Below, piece after piece: positions 34,342-40,848 of a DNA stretch of 46,099 nucleotides; position 1 is the stretch's first letter; each line of letters begins with the position of its first letter. Source of the DNA: a virus; the IMG/VR virus record IMGVR_UViG_3300028610_000578, positions 1 to 46,099 of that record; one strand, written 5' to 3'. The notes under the pieces are model-generated. The model was not told where the DNA came from, made no database searches, and saw only the letters and a list, made by a program, of their open reading frames with translations. The translations under genes were made by a program, and so were the position numbers.

Positions 34342-34436
34342 AAAAAAAGCCACCCAAGGCGCGGCTAAGCATGACAGTTCGGAAACTATCCCTTGGGCGG
34401 CTATCTCTATGTTCGTGAGTTCCATCATGCTTAGCC
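34342..34436 (-). ncRNA. Interleaved-stem (pseudoknot-type) RNA, copy 1, with U7 end
   Basis: On the - strand: stem 1 is GGCUAAGCAUGA (34436-34425) with UCAUGCUUAGCC (34374-34363), 12/12. Stem 2 is GCCGCCCAAGG (34401-34391) with CCUUGGGUGGC (34359-34349), 11 pairs with one G.U that would be C.A on the other strand. The stems interleave. U7 follows stem 2, so it can act as a terminator. The loop between the 5' strands contains ACGAACAUA, matched by ACGUACAUA in copy 2 at 41750-41758. A promoter starts it at the first stem base. Confidence 0.75.
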
Positions 34437-34443
34437 TGTCTCT

Positions 34444-34472
34444 AGTATTGCACAGGAGCGTGTCATTGTCAA
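34444..34472 (-). promoter_or_regulatory. Sigma-70-like promoter for RNA copy 1
   Basis: On the - strand TTGACA (34472-34467), a 17-base spacer and AATACT (34449-34444; four of six consensus). The expected start is 34437-34436, the first base of stem 1. It lies in the gap after the gene at 34496-34681. Confidence 0.7.
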
Positions 34473-34495
34473 GTTATTTCCCCCGGCGCGTGATT

Positions 34496-34681
34496 TCATG
34501 GGGTTGGCTCCTTGAAGGTAGCGTCTAAGCATTCTTGAGTTGGTTCATGCCCCATTATTGTGTCTACCCATTTTGTTCTATGAGGGCAGGTTAATGACTT
34601 CCCATAGCCGAACCATTGCATACACTTATTACAAGAATCATCCGGCACAGTCGCCATTGATATTATTTCTACTTTCCTCAT
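34496..34681 (-). CDS. Small zinc-ribbon-like protein, 61 aa
   Basis: The ATG at 34681 has GGAGG six bases upstream. CNKC near 17-20 and CPH near 32-34 suggest a metal site. The rest is polar and ends with TQECLDATFKEPTP. Unknown function. The 190 bases after it hold the structured RNA and its promoter. Confidence 0.7.
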   Translation of the reverse strand: MRKVEIISMATVPDDSCNKCMQWFGYGKSLTCPHRTKWVDTIMGHEPTQECLDATFKEPTP

Positions 34682-34683
34682 CC

Positions 34684-34863
34684 TCAACCTCCCTTGATTT
34701 CCGGGTTATTGGGGCATCCCTCGCAAACCCTGTCATGGCAATCGGCACAGTCTACGTGGTAATCCGGGTCATGGTCGGGCTCCGGGGTATCGTCCTTCAT
34801 CGACCACCAGGCACAGTACAGGACCAGTGTTCCTGCGAATAGGTAGAATATGAATGTCGCCAT
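34684..34863 (-). CDS. Membrane-anchored Cys-rich protein with CADCH motif, 59 aa
   Basis: The start at 34863 shares a base with the ACP stop. An N-terminal TM helix (about 3-20) is followed by an acidic linker and a Cys-rich end CADCHDRVCEGC. The CXXCH string could bind haem if the end is periplasmic, but the further CXXC pattern is also typical of small zinc-binding phage peptides, which I think is more likely. Confidence 0.7.
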   Translation of the reverse strand: MATFIFYLFAGTLVLYCAWWSMKDDTPEPDHDPDYHVDCADCHDRVCEGCPNNPEIKGG

Positions 34864-35105
34864 TATGCAACCTTCACTTTGAGATATGAGATAATATCCC
34901 CGACAGTCTTCCATCCCGTGGCGTCATCGTCTGCTATCTCTACCCCGAACTCTTCCTCGAATGTCATGGTGAGTTCAACGAGGTCGAGGCTGTCCATGCC
35001 AAGGTCATCTGTAAGGTCAAGCTCATCTGCAAGCGTGTTATGACCATAACTTTCCATGAGGTTCACGCCAAGCTGCTTTACTATGATATTTCTTGCTTCG
35101 TCCAT
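34863..35105 (-). CDS. Acyl carrier protein, 80 aa
   Basis: The full ACP fold is readable: helix 1 (residues 2-16), LTDDLGMDSLDLVELTMTFEEEF-like helix 2 beginning at the DSL motif with the phosphopantetheine Ser39, FGVEIADDDA and the closing TVGDIISYLK. The charge is strongly acidic, as expected. The start shares bases with the previous stop (TGATG). ACP would need host AcpS to become holo. A phage copy could take over fatty-acid, lipid A or lipoate supply, or act as a scaffold for another factor. Confidence 0.92.
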   Translation of the reverse strand: MDEARNIIVKQLGVNLMESYGHNTLADELDLTDDLGMDSLDLVELTMTFEEEFGVEIADDDATGWKTVGDIISYLKVKVA

Positions 35106-35593
35106 CATCTCCCTCTCAGTTCTGCCAGCAATGCCCCTAGCTGGATGCATTCCATGGCGGCATCATATTTGCCTGCCTTGATATTACTGCGGAGCTTGAG
35201 CGCGTCAAAGCGTTCTTGCCCCATCCATTTCTCTATCAGGAAGTCGCGGAAGTTCTCCGGGTTCCCGTGGGCCTGGAACTTGTGGCATCCGCTACAGAGC
35301 AATATCCCGTTCTCCATAGAGTGTCGGACCTGCTTACTGGCCCGTGTGATAATGTGGTGGGCTTGGACTACTACGAGCTTGCCGCTATTGAGCACATCCC
35401 TATTCACCTTCCCGCAATATTGGCATGTCCATTTATCGCGCTTGCGTATACAGTCCCGCCATAGGTCATCGGCTGCTAGCTCCTGCGCTCTCCGGGCGGA
35501 CTTGGATATGCTTCGGAGGCTGGTGGTGCTCTTGAGGCGCTTCTTGCCCCGCTTCATGTGCTTGCGGCGCTTTGGCATGGGGGAGCGTTTCAC
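35105..35593 (-). CDS. HNH / NinG-like protein, 162 aa
   Basis: A basic N-terminus (MPKRRKHMKRGKKRLK) is followed by CQYCG (57-61), AHHIITR (78-84), Asn95 and LLCSGCHKF (99-106), an HNH nuclease core with two zinc pairs. The arrangement recalls lambda NinG-type proteins and HNH nucleases used in recombination. A GTG start at 35593 overlaps the previous stop (GTGA), with GAGG ten bases upstream. Confidence 0.8.
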   Translation of the reverse strand: MKRSPMPKRRKHMKRGKKRLKSTTSLRSISKSARRAQELAADDLWRDCIRKRDKWTCQYCGKVNRDVLNSGKLVVVQAHHIITRASKQVRHSMENGILLCSGCHKFQAHGNPENFRDFLIEKWMGQERFDALKLRSNIKAGKYDAAMECIQLGALLAELRGR

Positions 35594-35874
35594 TGGGGCT
35601 CGACCTCATAGAACCCGCCAGTGGTTGTAATCGTTCCGCCGTCCTTAAGGTGTTCAACTGTTGTTCTCGCCTCGTACTTTTTACCGTTATACCACATGAC
35701 GGCCCCGCCTTTCTCCATATCAACATTCACAGTCAGAGGCTTATCTAAGTAGGTGACGGATGTTTCGACAATGTTCCCCGTTTCCTGCTCCTTCGTCATG
35801 TCGGAATTTACCCGCATGAGATTCCATATCACGAGCAGGAACAGCATAGCCATTATCAGCAGGAGTTTTTTCAT
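35590..35874 (-). CDS. Exported or anchored small protein, 94 aa
   Basis: The start at 35874 overlaps the preceding stop (ATGA) and has no own binding site. The first 25 residues are a signal/anchor (MKKLLLIMAMLFLLVIWNLM). The rest is a polar beta domain ending GGFYEVEP. Partner of the following TM-anchored genes by position. No family was recognised. Confidence 0.7.
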   Translation of the reverse strand: MKKLLLIMAMLFLLVIWNLMRVNSDMTKEQETGNIVETSVTYLDKPLTVNVDMEKGGAVMWYNGKKYEARTTVEHLKDGGTITTTGGFYEVEPQ

Positions 35875-36185
35875 TTCAAATACACCCGTATGGATTCCCA
35901 ATCATCGTTGGTCATCTCGATTTTGTCCCCGTTATATTTGGTTATTACAATCCTTTCGACTGTGAAGAAGGTGGTGGGGTTGGTGAGGGTCAAATCAGTT
36001 CTCATAGTATCCCTAAAAGGCTTCCTTACGGGTTCGGTCACAACAACATCTTTAAGGAAATCTTCCTCTGCATGGATTACAGAAGGCCCAAGGGTCACGC
36101 AATATTGACCTGCTGGTATGAGTAAGGCAATAAACATCCCCAGAATGAGTGAACCTACGATTGTACCAACTGTAGTATATTTCAT
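35871..36185 (-). CDS. Signal-anchored hypothetical protein, 104 aa
   Basis: An N-terminal membrane helix (about 6-26, VGTIVGSLILGMFIALLIP) is followed by a beta-rich domain with VERIVITKYNGDKIEM. AGGG precedes the ATG. Adjacent to another anchored protein (35590-35874), it may form a membrane pair, for example in exclusion. That is inference. Confidence 0.7.
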   Translation of the reverse strand: MKYTTVGTIVGSLILGMFIALLIPAGQYCVTLGPSVIHAEEDFLKDVVVTEPVRKPFRDTMRTDLTLTNPTTFFTVERIVITKYNGDKIEMTNDDWESIRVYLK

Positions 36186-36358
36186 TCGACACCCTCCTTC
36201 GGTATCTTCTTGAGCGTGAGTTTATACAGGCCCGGACGGAAGCCCTCGCTAAGCTCATCCGCCAGTAGATCGAACCTGAACTTGCCCGATGGCTTCCCCT
36301 TAATAAATGTGGGCTGGACATTAACCTCTGGCACGGTATATGTGGTGCGTTTGGACAC
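36182..36358 (-). CDS. Small hypothetical protein, 58 aa, GTG start
   Basis: The GTG shares a base with the TAG of the previous gene, and the stop overlaps the next ATG (ATGA). The sequence is beta-rich and basic, with GKFRFDLLADEL and YKLTLKKIP. The frame is fixed by coupling at both ends. No family was recognised. Confidence 0.65.
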   Translation of the reverse strand: MSKRTTYTVPEVNVQPTFIKGKPSGKFRFDLLADELSEGFRPGLYKLTLKKIPKEGVE

Positions 36359-36810
36359 TATTTCGCCAAGTTCTGGCTGAGTTCATCGGCTTCGGGGTCT
36401 ATCTGCCCCGGCCCCGTATCCGGCTCGCTCTCCACGCCCTCCAGCACGGGTTGCTCGCCCATTATCCCGGCTTCCGCATCGAATGCGTCCTGATTAGCGT
36501 CTTCCTCGCTCTTTTCTGCCCCCTCTAGCACGACCAGCGGCTCACCAGCGCCACTTTCCGGGCTTTCCGCGTCCATGGTAAGCTCTTGGGTGTCCAGCGC
36601 GGTGCTGATGGCCTCAAGTGCTCTCCGGGCAAGGTATAACTCGTTCTGGGGTGAGAGCATGTCCGGGCCGATAGCGGATATTACGACCTCCTTCCCGTAC
36701 ATGGTGGCAAGTTCGCCTATAAGGGCCGAGCCGTCCTTTGCGGGAATGTCTACTGTAATTGTGATACCGCCCTCCTTGAGAGGGTGAAACCGTAGGATAC
36801 CTTTAACCAC
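36358..36810 (-). CDS. Hypothetical protein with acidic tail, 150 aa, GTG start
   Basis: GGAGG lies six bases before the GTG. The first 75 residues form a small alpha/beta domain with GGITITVDIPAKD and LARRALEAISTAL. The rest is acidic, disordered and Glu/Pro-rich. Acidic tails of phage proteins often recruit partners or mimic DNA. No known family. Confidence 0.72.
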   Translation of the reverse strand: MVKGILRFHPLKEGGITITVDIPAKDGSALIGELATMYGKEVVISAIGPDMLSPQNELYLARRALEAISTALDTQELTMDAESPESGAGEPLVVLEGAEKSEEDANQDAFDAEAGIMGEQPVLEGVESEPDTGPGQIDPEADELSQNLAK

Positions 36811-37198
36811 TGGGGGCCTCCTTGGTTATCTTATGTATATCTTCCTTGCACACGCCCAAGTATGCCAGTTTAAGCTCATGGGCCGCGAGAGCTTCTATGC
36901 GCTTGCTTATTACTAGCTCAAGCACAAGGTCTTTAAAGGAATCCATGCTATCTCCCCATCCTTCTATTTCATCATAGTCTCTATGATGATTGTGTTCAGC
37001 CTTATAGCAAAGGCGCAGGTCTGATTCAGAAGACAAGAATCTCCTTAATGCTTCCAAGGATTTATGTATCTTTTTCGCCTCATTTACAACCTCTCTTATT
37101 CGCTCAACATTCTCCATCTTAATTCCTGGCCCTTGAGCTTTTAGTGCGGAAACTTCTTCCCTTAATACATCAACCTGGGCTTGGTCTTCCTTCTTCAT
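36803..37198 (-). CDS. Coiled-coil protein, 131 aa
   Basis: The N-terminal 60 residues are a coiled coil (LREEVSALKAQG, IREVVNEAKKIHKSLEAL). The middle has His/Tyr-rich EHNHHRDYDE and the end is helical. AGGAGGG precedes the ATG. Unknown role, probably protein-protein contact. Confidence 0.72.
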   Translation of the reverse strand: MKKEDQAQVDVLREEVSALKAQGPGIKMENVERIREVVNEAKKIHKSLEALRRFLSSESDLRLCYKAEHNHHRDYDEIEGWGDSMDSFKDLVLELVISKRIEALAAHELKLAYLGVCKEDIHKITKEAPSG

Positions 37199-37200
37199 CT

Positions 37201-37389
37201 CTACCCTCCTACCTGCAACTCCTTGAATGTTTTATCCCAGTGCCGGGACACGCCCAGCGCGAGCTCCTTTTTACTTGGCTCCCTCCTTGGATACGAGGGG
37301 TATGTGGTATCGCCGCATATGATGCACGTATCGCTCTCTATGCCGAACTGGATGTCCGGGTACGTTCTCCCCCCGCAGCGTTTGCACAT
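37201..37389 (-). CDS. Small zinc-ribbon protein, 62 aa
   Basis: CKRCGG at the N-terminus and CIICGD at about residues 22-27 form a classic four-Cys zinc ribbon. The remainder is a basic helix and beta strand. GAAGG lies upstream. It belongs to the set of small zinc proteins in this operon. Confidence 0.75.
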   Translation of the reverse strand: MCKRCGGRTYPDIQFGIESDTCIICGDTTYPSYPRREPSKKELALGVSRHWDKTFKELQVGG

Positions 37390-37401
37390 GTTATACCTTC
37401 G

Positions 37402-37557
37402 CTATGATATTAATATCCACATGTTGAGCATCCCGAGCATAAAGCCTATGGTGTAGAAAATAGCGGGTTGCTTTATTATCCCCCGCACCTCTAGGTTATA
37501 GCCGAGGATGCCCCCGCCAACAACGACAAGAATAACTAAAATCAAACGCTCTGTCAT
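37402..37557 (-). CDS. Small membrane protein, 51 aa
   Basis: The start at 37557 has AGGAGG upstream. An earlier in-frame reading lacks support. Two hydrophobic helices (LILVILVVVGGGILGYNL and IFYTIGFMLGMLNMWILI) flank a short basic loop. Possibly an inner-membrane modulator. No family recognised. Confidence 0.7.
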   Translation of the reverse strand: MTERLILVILVVVGGGILGYNLEVRGIIKQPAIFYTIGFMLGMLNMWILIS

Positions 37558-37867
37558 CACATCCTCCTTGTGTGTGCGGCGGGAGGCAACTTTGGGGGAA
37601 GCCCCCCGCCTGTCAAATGTTTGCCACATGGTGCCAACACTACTTCATACGTTATCGCCCTCCCTCCCTGTTATCTCCTTCAACTTATCCAGTGATACAT
37701 ACTCTATATCTTCCCTGCCCTCCTCAAGGGCGGCAATGGAAATCATGGCTACTAGTTCGGGCAAGTGGGTTTACCGTAAGGGGTGGCCCCGGCTGTATGG
37801 AGACAACCGGGGCCTGGGGAGGTGCTACGAGCGGATGGGGCCGCCCGCAACACTATGGGAACGAGTT
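37558..37867 (-). other. 310-base gap with two strong stem-loops; one doubtful 33-codon frame
   Basis: A 12-bp hairpin lies at 37785-37814 with six-base loop CUCCAU; it pairs perfectly only on the - strand (a U.G pair there would be C.A on +), so it is probably in RNA after the repressor. GGCGGG/CCCGCC at 37578-37583 and 37605-37610, enclosing GGGGG/CCCCC, sits in the leader of the small membrane gene. A 33-codon frame at 37645-37746 (-) has no binding site and is doubtful. A TTGACA at 37616-37611 lacks a -10. Confidence 0.6.
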
Positions 37868-38071
37868 TCACAGTCGGGCATCCTCGTTTAGATCGGTGGC
37901 TACGACCTTGCCCTTGGTAACTTGCTCGATTTTGAGGGCCAGGAACTTGGAATACTTGCGCGTGCCGTTGAGGATGTGGTGTACCTGTCCCTTTGTTACG
38001 CCGAGCTTGAGGGCCATTGTTACCGCCGTCTCGCCCTTCTCATCCATCCAATCTTTTAATGTCATGCTCAT
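37868..38071 (-). CDS. HTH repressor (Cro/CI type), 67 aa, probably leaderless
   Basis: TAVTMALKLGVTKGQVHHIL followed by NGTRKYSKFLALKI is a Cro/HTH_3-type helix-turn-helix with recognition helix near residues 27-37. No dimer or cleavage domain follows. The ATG at 38071 lies six bases after a TATCAT -10, so the mRNA would start at the ATG, as with lambda cI from PRM. It probably controls the divergent promoters at 38.1-38.25 kb. An internal ATG two codons on is also possible. Confidence 0.8.
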   Translation of the reverse strand: MSMTLKDWMDEKGETAVTMALKLGVTKGQVHHILNGTRKYSKFLALKIEQVTKGKVVATDLNEDARL

Positions 38072-38077
38072 ATTGAA

Positions 38078-38106
38078 ATGATACACAAGACATGCCGCCC
38101 TGTCAA
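38078..38106 (-). promoter_or_regulatory. Sigma-70 promoter for the repressor (leftward early) operon
   Basis: On the - strand TTGACA (38106-38101), a 17-base spacer and TATCAT (38083-38078). Start site expected at 38071, the repressor ATG. Inside the spacer, ACATGCCGCCCTGT is a partial dyad (five of seven arms matching) and a possible operator. Confidence 0.82.
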
Positions 38107-38218
38107 GAGGTTATTTTTCTCGCGCATCCTTTATATAAGGCGCCGACCCCGCAAGCCCACGCCCACGCTGGATTGGCATGGTTATTGTCGCGCTGATTTA
38201 ATCGGCCTGAGATTTCAC

Positions 38219-38247
38219 TTGCAATTTTATTTATTCACCTGTATACT
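38219..38247 (+). promoter_or_regulatory. Sigma-70 promoter for the rightward operon
   Basis: TTGCAA (38219-38224), a 17-base spacer and TATACT (38242-38247). Start expected near 38254. The 5' leader contains TGAGG/CCTCA (38260-38264 with 38271-38275) and then AAGGAG before the ATG at 38297. Between this and the divergent promoter are about 110 bases, with a GGCGCC palindrome and a TTATATAA-like tract that may hold operators. Confidence 0.78.
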
Positions 38248-38296
38248 TAAATCTGACAGTGAGGAATAAACCTCATTATCTATAAGGAGAGTGATT

Positions 38297-38833
38297 ATGA
38301 AAGACCTCGTAGAACAAAACCTAGACCCCCCGGAAGAAGACGGCATACCCTGCACAGAGTGCGAGACGGAGTTGCACCCGCTCGATCTCAACGAGTCTGG
38401 CATGTGTGGGATATGCCAAGCCAAGGAGGATGCGGATATTAAGAAGGCGGAGGAGGAGAGCATGAGCAAGCATAATGAGTCGTGGAAAGTTAAACCACAT
38501 CCCAAGCTGAGATTATGGGAGATATGGCAGGGACTTACTAAGATAGCCGAATGCGACAACGAGGCTATAGCTAAAATGATTGCTTTTGATTTTAATAACC
38601 ACACGCCTATGAGCAATGAAGAATTAGGCCAATTGGAGGAATTGCGTGATACCATTGCTCCGATAGTGGACGCCCTTGAAAGAGAGTCGTCCCAAAACAC
38701 CGTGCTCAAAGCCGCCCTAGCCGATACCGTGGCGTTCGTGCGCTCTGTCATTCCATTGCTGGAGTTAGACAAGCGGTTGGCTGAGACAGTGGCAAGGGCA
38801 AAGCGTATAGTTGCTGAATATGAGGAGGGGTGA
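38297..38833 (+). CDS. Early protein with zinc ribbon and coiled coil, 178 aa
   Basis: The ATG at 38297 has AAGGAGA about seven bases upstream; a GTG six bases earlier is too near that site. CTEC and CGIC near residues 19-40 make a zinc ribbon. The rest is an acidic helix, a small alpha/beta piece (LRLWEIWQGLTKIAECDNE) and a C-terminal coiled coil. First gene of the rightward operon; role unknown. Confidence 0.78.
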   Translation: MKDLVEQNLDPPEEDGIPCTECETELHPLDLNESGMCGICQAKEDADIKKAEEESMSKHNESWKVKPHPKLRLWEIWQGLTKIAECDNEAIAKMIAFDFNNHTPMSNEELGQLEELRDTIAPIVDALERESSQNTVLKAALADTVAFVRSVIPLLELDKRLAETVARAKRIVAEYEEG

Positions 38834-39138
38834 TGGGCGCATATACTAAAAAAGAAGTGTGGGGCAAAATAATTGATGATTGGGGCGAGTGCTTGGGGGC
38901 TGGTCATTATTGGGGATTATTTTGGGGAACGCATATATTCCCGATAAACCCAAGCCTTGTGTTTTCGGGGTTAGCTATGATTTTCACTTGCCTTGTGTTT
39001 GGAATTTCCGATACGGACGGAACCCCGGCAAACATAGGCATATTCATGCTTTATGATGTGCTTTGTTTTTTCGGGTTTGCGTTCTTGTTCGCTTATTATG
39101 ATAACAACTATTTGTTTCCTTTAAAGGAGGGGCAATGA
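38833..39138 (+). CDS. Membrane protein, 101 aa, two TM helices
   Basis: A short cytoplasmic Lys/Asp N-terminus, then aromatic WGLFWGTHIFPINPSLVF, and hydrophobic helices at about 43-58 and 72-88. The ATG at 38833 overlaps the previous TGA (TGATG), with GAGGGG upstream. Unknown family; may act in the host membrane early in infection. Confidence 0.72.
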   Translation: MGAYTKKEVWGKIIDDWGECLGAGHYWGLFWGTHIFPINPSLVFSGLAMIFTCLVFGISDTDGTPANIGIFMLYDVLCFFGFAFLFAYYDNNYLFPLKEGQ

Positions 39139-39296
39139 TACAAACAATAATCTCAACATATGGAAGCAAGTTAAAGTTCTGGCTCAAGGATGTTTTTCAG
39201 TCAGAGCATGAGTGTAGATTCCGCAAGAGGGATGTAATGAACTTCAAAATAAATCCCAAGTGCGTTAAATGCGGCAAACCAATGGAGGAGGCTTAA
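39135..39296 (+). CDS. Small basic protein with C-terminal CXXC, 53 aa
   Basis: The ATG overlaps the previous stop (ATGA), with AAAGGAGG upstream. It has a Lys/Phe-rich N-terminal helix, one CRFRKRD segment and CVKCGKPM at the end. The single visible CXXC plus an upstream His/Cys may form a zinc site. Short but coupled on its 5' side. Confidence 0.7.
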   Translation: MIQTIISTYGSKLKFWLKDVFQSEHECRFRKRDVMNFKINPKCVKCGKPMEEA

Positions 39297-39297
39297 C

Positions 39298-39516
39298 ATG
39301 GAATCCGACAAGGAAGATACCAGACCGGAGATAACAGGCTATCCCGACTGGGAGCCGGAGTATATGAGGGTTCGGAAGGAACTCGAAGCCCAGCTTGCGG
39401 AGGCGGTGGGGTTGTTGGAGGATGCGCATACAATGCTTACCAGGGCTATTACGATAGATAATTTACCGGAAGACATACAGGCTTGCCTAACCAAGCATAG
39501 CCAGAAGGGAGGGTGA
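39298..39516 (+). CDS. Small acidic helical protein, 72 aa
   Basis: GGAGG lies six bases before the ATG, which follows the previous stop by one base. The N-terminus has GYPDWEPEY, followed by a long helix (RKELEAQLAEAVGLLEDAH). No family recognised. Confidence 0.7.
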   Translation: MESDKEDTRPEITGYPDWEPEYMRVRKELEAQLAEAVGLLEDAHTMLTRAITIDNLPEDIQACLTKHSQKGG

Positions 39517-39517
39517 T

Positions 39518-39856
39518 GTGAGACTAGACAAATTTGCATTAGCTTTTAGTATATTTGCTTTACTCGTAGCAATCGGAATGAACATATACATTTATTCCGT
39601 TAATGAAAAAATGGAGGCCGGGCTGGAAGAGTTCTATTCCATCAAGGCAACGCAGATGCAACAAGAATCGCACATGGTAGGTAGCACAAAGTTTACAGGC
39701 ATCACAAAAGATTGCCTTGCTAAGCTTAACGAATACGGGAGAGCGTTTGTGATGGACAAGCATAATCTCAAAATCAGGATAGCCAATCTGGAGAAGTATG
39801 GCAAGGACACCTCGCAAGAAACATTTGCACTTGCTCAAATGGAGAACTGCCAATGA
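39518..39856 (+). CDS. Membrane-anchored coiled-coil protein, 112 aa, GTG start
   Basis: GGGAGGG precedes the GTG. One TM helix (about 6-28, LAFSIFALLVAIGMNIYIY) and then charged helices with a Cys near residue 65 and another near the end. Similar in plan to lysis-type anchored coils but located in the early operon. Role unknown. Confidence 0.7.
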   Translation: MRLDKFALAFSIFALLVAIGMNIYIYSVNEKMEAGLEEFYSIKATQMQQESHMVGSTKFTGITKDCLAKLNEYGRAFVMDKHNLKIRIANLEKYGKDTSQETFALAQMENCQ

Positions 39857-39993
39857 TGTTTGAACGCGCCATACTAGAAGGCTCCTTCGCCCTCCTGATA
39901 GTCATGCTCGCCTATGGGGGAGTGTTGGTTGTCGCGGGCGTTGGGGAGTGGTGGGAGAGGGTTGATAACGTAACTAAGGAGGAGGACAGATGA
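39853..39993 (+). CDS. Small membrane protein, 46 aa
   Basis: Two ATGs (39853 and 39856) overlap the preceding stop. One TM helix (about residues 9-30) ends with WWERVDNVTKEED. The stop overlaps the ERF start (ATGA). Small TM peptides just before recombination genes are common in phages, with unknown function. Confidence 0.65.
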   Translation: MMFERAILEGSFALLIVMLAYGGVLVVAGVGEWWERVDNVTKEEDR

Positions 39994-40721
39994 GTGATAG
40001 CGATAGTAAGGCAGCGATGTATAAAGCATTCGCGGCGGCTCAAGCTGAGTTCGTCACAGTTAAGCAGACAGCAGTAAATCCATTCTTCAAGAGCAAGTAT
40101 GCGGAACTCTCTGCATATGTAGAGATGGTTAAGCCAGTACTCAAGAAGCACGGGTTTTCATTCTCTCAGCCCACTAAGAGCGATGAGGGCGGTGTCAGCG
40201 TCAAGACCGTCTTGTACCATGAAAGCGGGGAGTTGATCGAATCCGAGTGGCTTACCCTCAAGCCGGACAAGAACACGCCACAAGGGGCCGGGAGTGCTAT
40301 CACATATGCCCGGCGCTATTCTCTGACATCCTTCCTTGGGCTGGTATCTGAGGGTGAAGATGACGATGGCAACGCCGCCAGTGCTGGCAAGAAGGATTCA
40401 GGTAAGAAGGCAGGGGCCGCTGAGAAGGGCGCCACGGGCAAGAAGGAGGAACCAGAGCCCGCCGACACGGGCAAGTCAGACAAGCTCTCTATTGAGGACA
40501 GTCTAACCCTGTCGGACCAGCTTGTGATACGCATGGACGAGCTTCTACAGGGCGGCGAGAATGCGTTTGCCCTCAAGAACTGGTGGGCGAAGCATACGCC
40601 GGAGATCGGCACGCTCCTGGGGGCTGACAAGAAGCGCGTGGAGGCCAAGAAGAACGCGGTCAAGAAGCTGATGGAAGACGCGCCTACGCCCGAAGAAACC
40701 AGCGACATCGAACCGTTTTAA
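39990..40721 (+). CDS. erf: ERF-family single-strand annealing protein, 243 aa
   Basis: VNPFFKSKYAEL (29-40), the following L-K-HGFSF, and GSAITYARRYSL (101-112) with EGEDDDGN (121-128) are the ERF signature. ERF anneals complementary single strands in phage recombination, working with SSB and a nuclease encoded nearby. The C-terminal part is Lys/Glu-rich, and its end (TSDIEPF) resembles an SSB-like acidic tip. GGAGGAGGA precedes the ATG. Confidence 0.92.
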   Translation: MSDSDSKAAMYKAFAAAQAEFVTVKQTAVNPFFKSKYAELSAYVEMVKPVLKKHGFSFSQPTKSDEGGVSVKTVLYHESGELIESEWLTLKPDKNTPQGAGSAITYARRYSLTSFLGLVSEGEDDDGNAASAGKKDSGKKAGAAEKGATGKKEEPEPADTGKSDKLSIEDSLTLSDQLVIRMDELLQGGENAFALKNWWAKHTPEIGTLLGADKKRVEAKKNAVKKLMEDAPTPEETSDIEPF

Positions 40722-40731
40722 GGAGGACGAC

Positions 40732-40848
40732 ATGGAAGCTGAGAAATGTCCTGAGACAGGCTGCATGGAAAATAAGGACGGTGATTGCACGGCAAGGAAT
40801 ATCGCGGCTATGCATGTCGCTGGATGTCCTTATATGGAGGGCGCATGA
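40732..40848 (+). CDS. Small Cys-rich protein, 38 aa
   Basis: Cys at residues 6, 11, 19 and 32 (CPETGC and CTAR) can form a zinc site. GGAGGA lies upstream, and the stop overlaps the nuclease ATG. Too short for a family assignment; the coupling supports translation. Confidence 0.65.
   Translation: MEAEKCPETGCMENKDGDCTARNIAAMHVAGCPYMEGA

Noticed and set aside
37588-37616. TTGACA hexamer as a promoter on the - strand
   Set aside because: The 17-base-distant hexamer AAAGTT is far from a -10 consensus and a GC-rich hairpin occupies the spacer.
37747-37890. 47-codon + strand frame after the repressor gene
   Set aside because: No ribosome binding site, it overlaps the repressor end in antisense and contains the hairpin arms.
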